Assembly (NCBI GenBank): GCA_019912425.1
Contig: JAIOIU010000040.1
Location: 1-35,060, forward strand
Length of the DNA: 35,060 nucleotides
Direction: 5' to 3'
DNA from: Candidatus Methylomirabilis tolerans
Lineage (GTDB): Bacteria; Methylomirabilota; Methylomirabilia; Methylomirabilales; Methylomirabilaceae
Numbering within the stretch: the stretch's first letter is position 1; each line of letters starts with the position of its first letter. This document shows positions 34,077 through 35,060 of the stretch, piece after piece. Made by a program: the position numbers and the translations under genes. Below the pieces are notes generated by a model. That model had not been told where the DNA came from and made no database searches. It saw only the letters and a list, made by a program, of their open reading frames with translations.

Positions 34077-34391
34077 CTACATCAGCCCCGGGGGCAGTCC
34101 CAGCCCGCCGGTCAACCGACCCATCTCCTGGCTCATCAGCTCGCGAGACCTTCGGAGCGCCTCATTCGCCGCCGCCATCACGAGGTCTTGCAGCATCTCC
34201 AGCTCGTCCGGACCGGCCACCTCCGGATCGATCTTTACCGCAACGACTTCACCCTGACCGTTACAGACGACCGTCACCATTCCGCCACCCGCCGTCCCTT
34301 CAACCCGCTTCGTCGCAGCCTCCGCCTGAATCTTTTCCATCTCGGCTTTCATGCGTTGCGCCTGTTTCATCATATTTCCGAAGTTCTTCAT
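34077..34391 (-). CDS. ybaB: YbaB/EbfC family nucleoid-associated protein
   Basis: A 104-residue YbaB/EbfC DNA-binding protein. The helical N-terminus is [20 protein letters not shown], then a beta hairpin with [20 protein letters not shown], and the C-terminal helix is [19 protein letters not shown]. It is likely a dimeric nucleoid-associated protein. The gene lies 18 bases after dnaX and seven before recR. Confidence 0.96.
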   Translation of the reverse strand: MKNFGNMMKQAQRMKAEMEKIQAEAATKRVEGTAGGGMVTVVCNGQGEVVAVKIDPEVAGPDELEMLQDLVMAAANEALRRSRELMSQEMGRLTGGLGLPPGLM

Positions 34392-34409
34392 CTCATTCTC
34401 CCGTCGGCC

Positions 34410-34982
34410 CTATTCGGGCTGTTTCGCCCTGACTCGAACGATTTGGCCGTCAAAGAGCTCTACGGCACGCTGCACCAGGGGATGACGTCGCAGCGCCTCC
34501 TGACCTGCCTGTGCGTCCCACACAGACGGGTCGGACGACGCGATCGACTGCTCCGAGACAGCTCTTTGCTGGAGATCGCGCGGCCTGTGACGAGCCCCGC
34601 CGGATTGCGGCGGCTGACGCAGCTCACCCTGGCCTGTGACGAGCCCCGCCGAACCGCCAGTAGTAAGTCCGGTCAAACTACTCACTGCAGGTGGATTGCT
34701 TGAATTGCCGAATCGATACTCAACCGTCAGGGGCCGCCCAAAGGCCTCGGCTGCGGCCCCTGCCACGAGGCGCCGATTTTCAAGGTCGTCCAGCGTTGAA
34801 CGGGAAAAGGCCGTCCCGTTTTCGAATATCACCATGAGCCTGTCCCCCTCAAGCGTCACCCCCTGTGCCTCGGCAAGCAATGCAGCCAGAGACCGCTTCT
34901 TCCGTTCCAGTAGTAGCCGCGTAACGCGGGCCCAGCCTTCCTGCGGATCCTTGGCGACGTTGGCCGGAGGGGTGGGCCCGCG
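34410..34982 (-). CDS. dnaX: DNA polymerase III tau/gamma subunit, C-terminal part
   Basis: The open frame gives about 190 residues that fit the variable tau C-terminus: RVTRLLLERKKRSLAALLAEA, then GVTLEGDRLMVIFENG, and a DDLENRRLVAGAAAEAFGRP segment, ending TAG at 34410. Its position upstream of ybaB-recR supports dnaX. The N-terminal AAA+ and clamp-loader domains are absent: a TAA in the fold-back arm (34983-34985) closes the frame upstream. The missing part should lie beyond the true continuation of the contig. The truncation is therefore most likely an assembly effect rather than biology. Confidence 0.75.
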   Translation of the reverse strand, partial: RGPTPPANVAKDPQEGWARVTRLLLERKKRSLAALLAEAQGVTLEGDRLMVIFENGTAFSRSTLDDLENRRLVAGAAAEAFGRPLTVEYRFGNSSNPPAVSSLTGLTTGGSAGLVTGQGELRQPPQSGGARHRPRDLQQRAVSEQSIASSDPSVWDAQAGQEALRRHPLVQRAVELFDGQIVRVRAKQPE

Positions 34983-35060
34983 TTACGCGGCTACTACTGG
35001 AACGGAAGAAGCGGTCTCTGGCTGCATTGCTTGCCGAGGCACAGGGGGTGACGCTTGAGG
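34847..35060. repeat. Perfect 88-bp inverted repeat (fold-back) at the window end
   Basis: Bases 34847-34934 and 34973-35060 are exact reverse complements separated by 38 bases. The right arm re-encodes the dnaX segment ARVTRLLLERKKRSLAALLA on the opposite strand. It ends exactly at the last base of the window. Confidence 0.9.

Overview
The window is a GC-rich bacterial chromosome segment with dense genes, short overlaps and strong Shine-Dalgarno sites. It carries a RuBisCO-like-protein methionine-salvage operon, a GTP-type PEP carboxykinase, a squalene synthase, GH57/GH13 alpha-glucan enzymes and many small interspersed repeats. This would fit NC10/Methylomirabilota or a related deep-branching lineage. 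That placement is a guess from gene content and style; there is no rRNA here to test it.

Layout. (1) 1-6.1 kb, minus strand: a TPR protein, then an overlapping three-gene operon (glgB, a GH57 glucanotransferase/amylase, an MscS channel). (2) 6.1-7.5 kb: two tandemly duplicated small exported proteins, each with its own terminator, and an AbrB-fold regulator resembling HgcAB-associated proteins. (3) 7.6-12 kb: two inositol-monophosphatase-family phosphatases around a rubredoxin-like peptide and a CstA-family transporter, then a DUF948/YtxH pair. (4) 12-14.7 kb: a scarred region with an AT-rich MFS transporter that looks imported, a short exported peptide and the collapsed remnant of a membrane spermidine-synthase-like gene. 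(5) 14.7-20.4 kb: a large DUF255-aldo/keto reductase fusion, an unusual iron-sulfur protein, acylphosphatase and squalene synthase. (6) 20.6-24.1 kb, minus strand: a Zn-ribbon protein and the mtnW-mtnX-mtnB-mtnD methionine-salvage operon behind a clear promoter. (7) 24.3-27 kb: an accessory patch with a gene split by a 124-bp MITE-like element, HigBA-type and BrnTA-type toxin-antitoxin pairs with palindromic operators, and three REP-type palindromes. (8) 27-35 kb: an aldo/keto reductase, a CYTH protein, a small Cys-rich protein, a hybrid PAS histidine kinase, pckG, tRNA-Asn, and recR-ybaB-dnaX. The last 214 bases are a perfect 88-bp fold-back inside dnaX, which looks like a contig-end artefact.

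How the genes fit together: glycogen branching and debranching, PEPCK, CstA and the sugar-phosphate-type phosphatases point to central carbon storage and gluconeogenesis. The mtn genes recycle methylthioadenosine sulfur. Squalene synthase feeds hopanoid or sterol precursors. The most telling structural theme is repeat invasion: short repeats sit between genes and also inside coding sequence (GH57 N-terminus, MtnB, the split gene).
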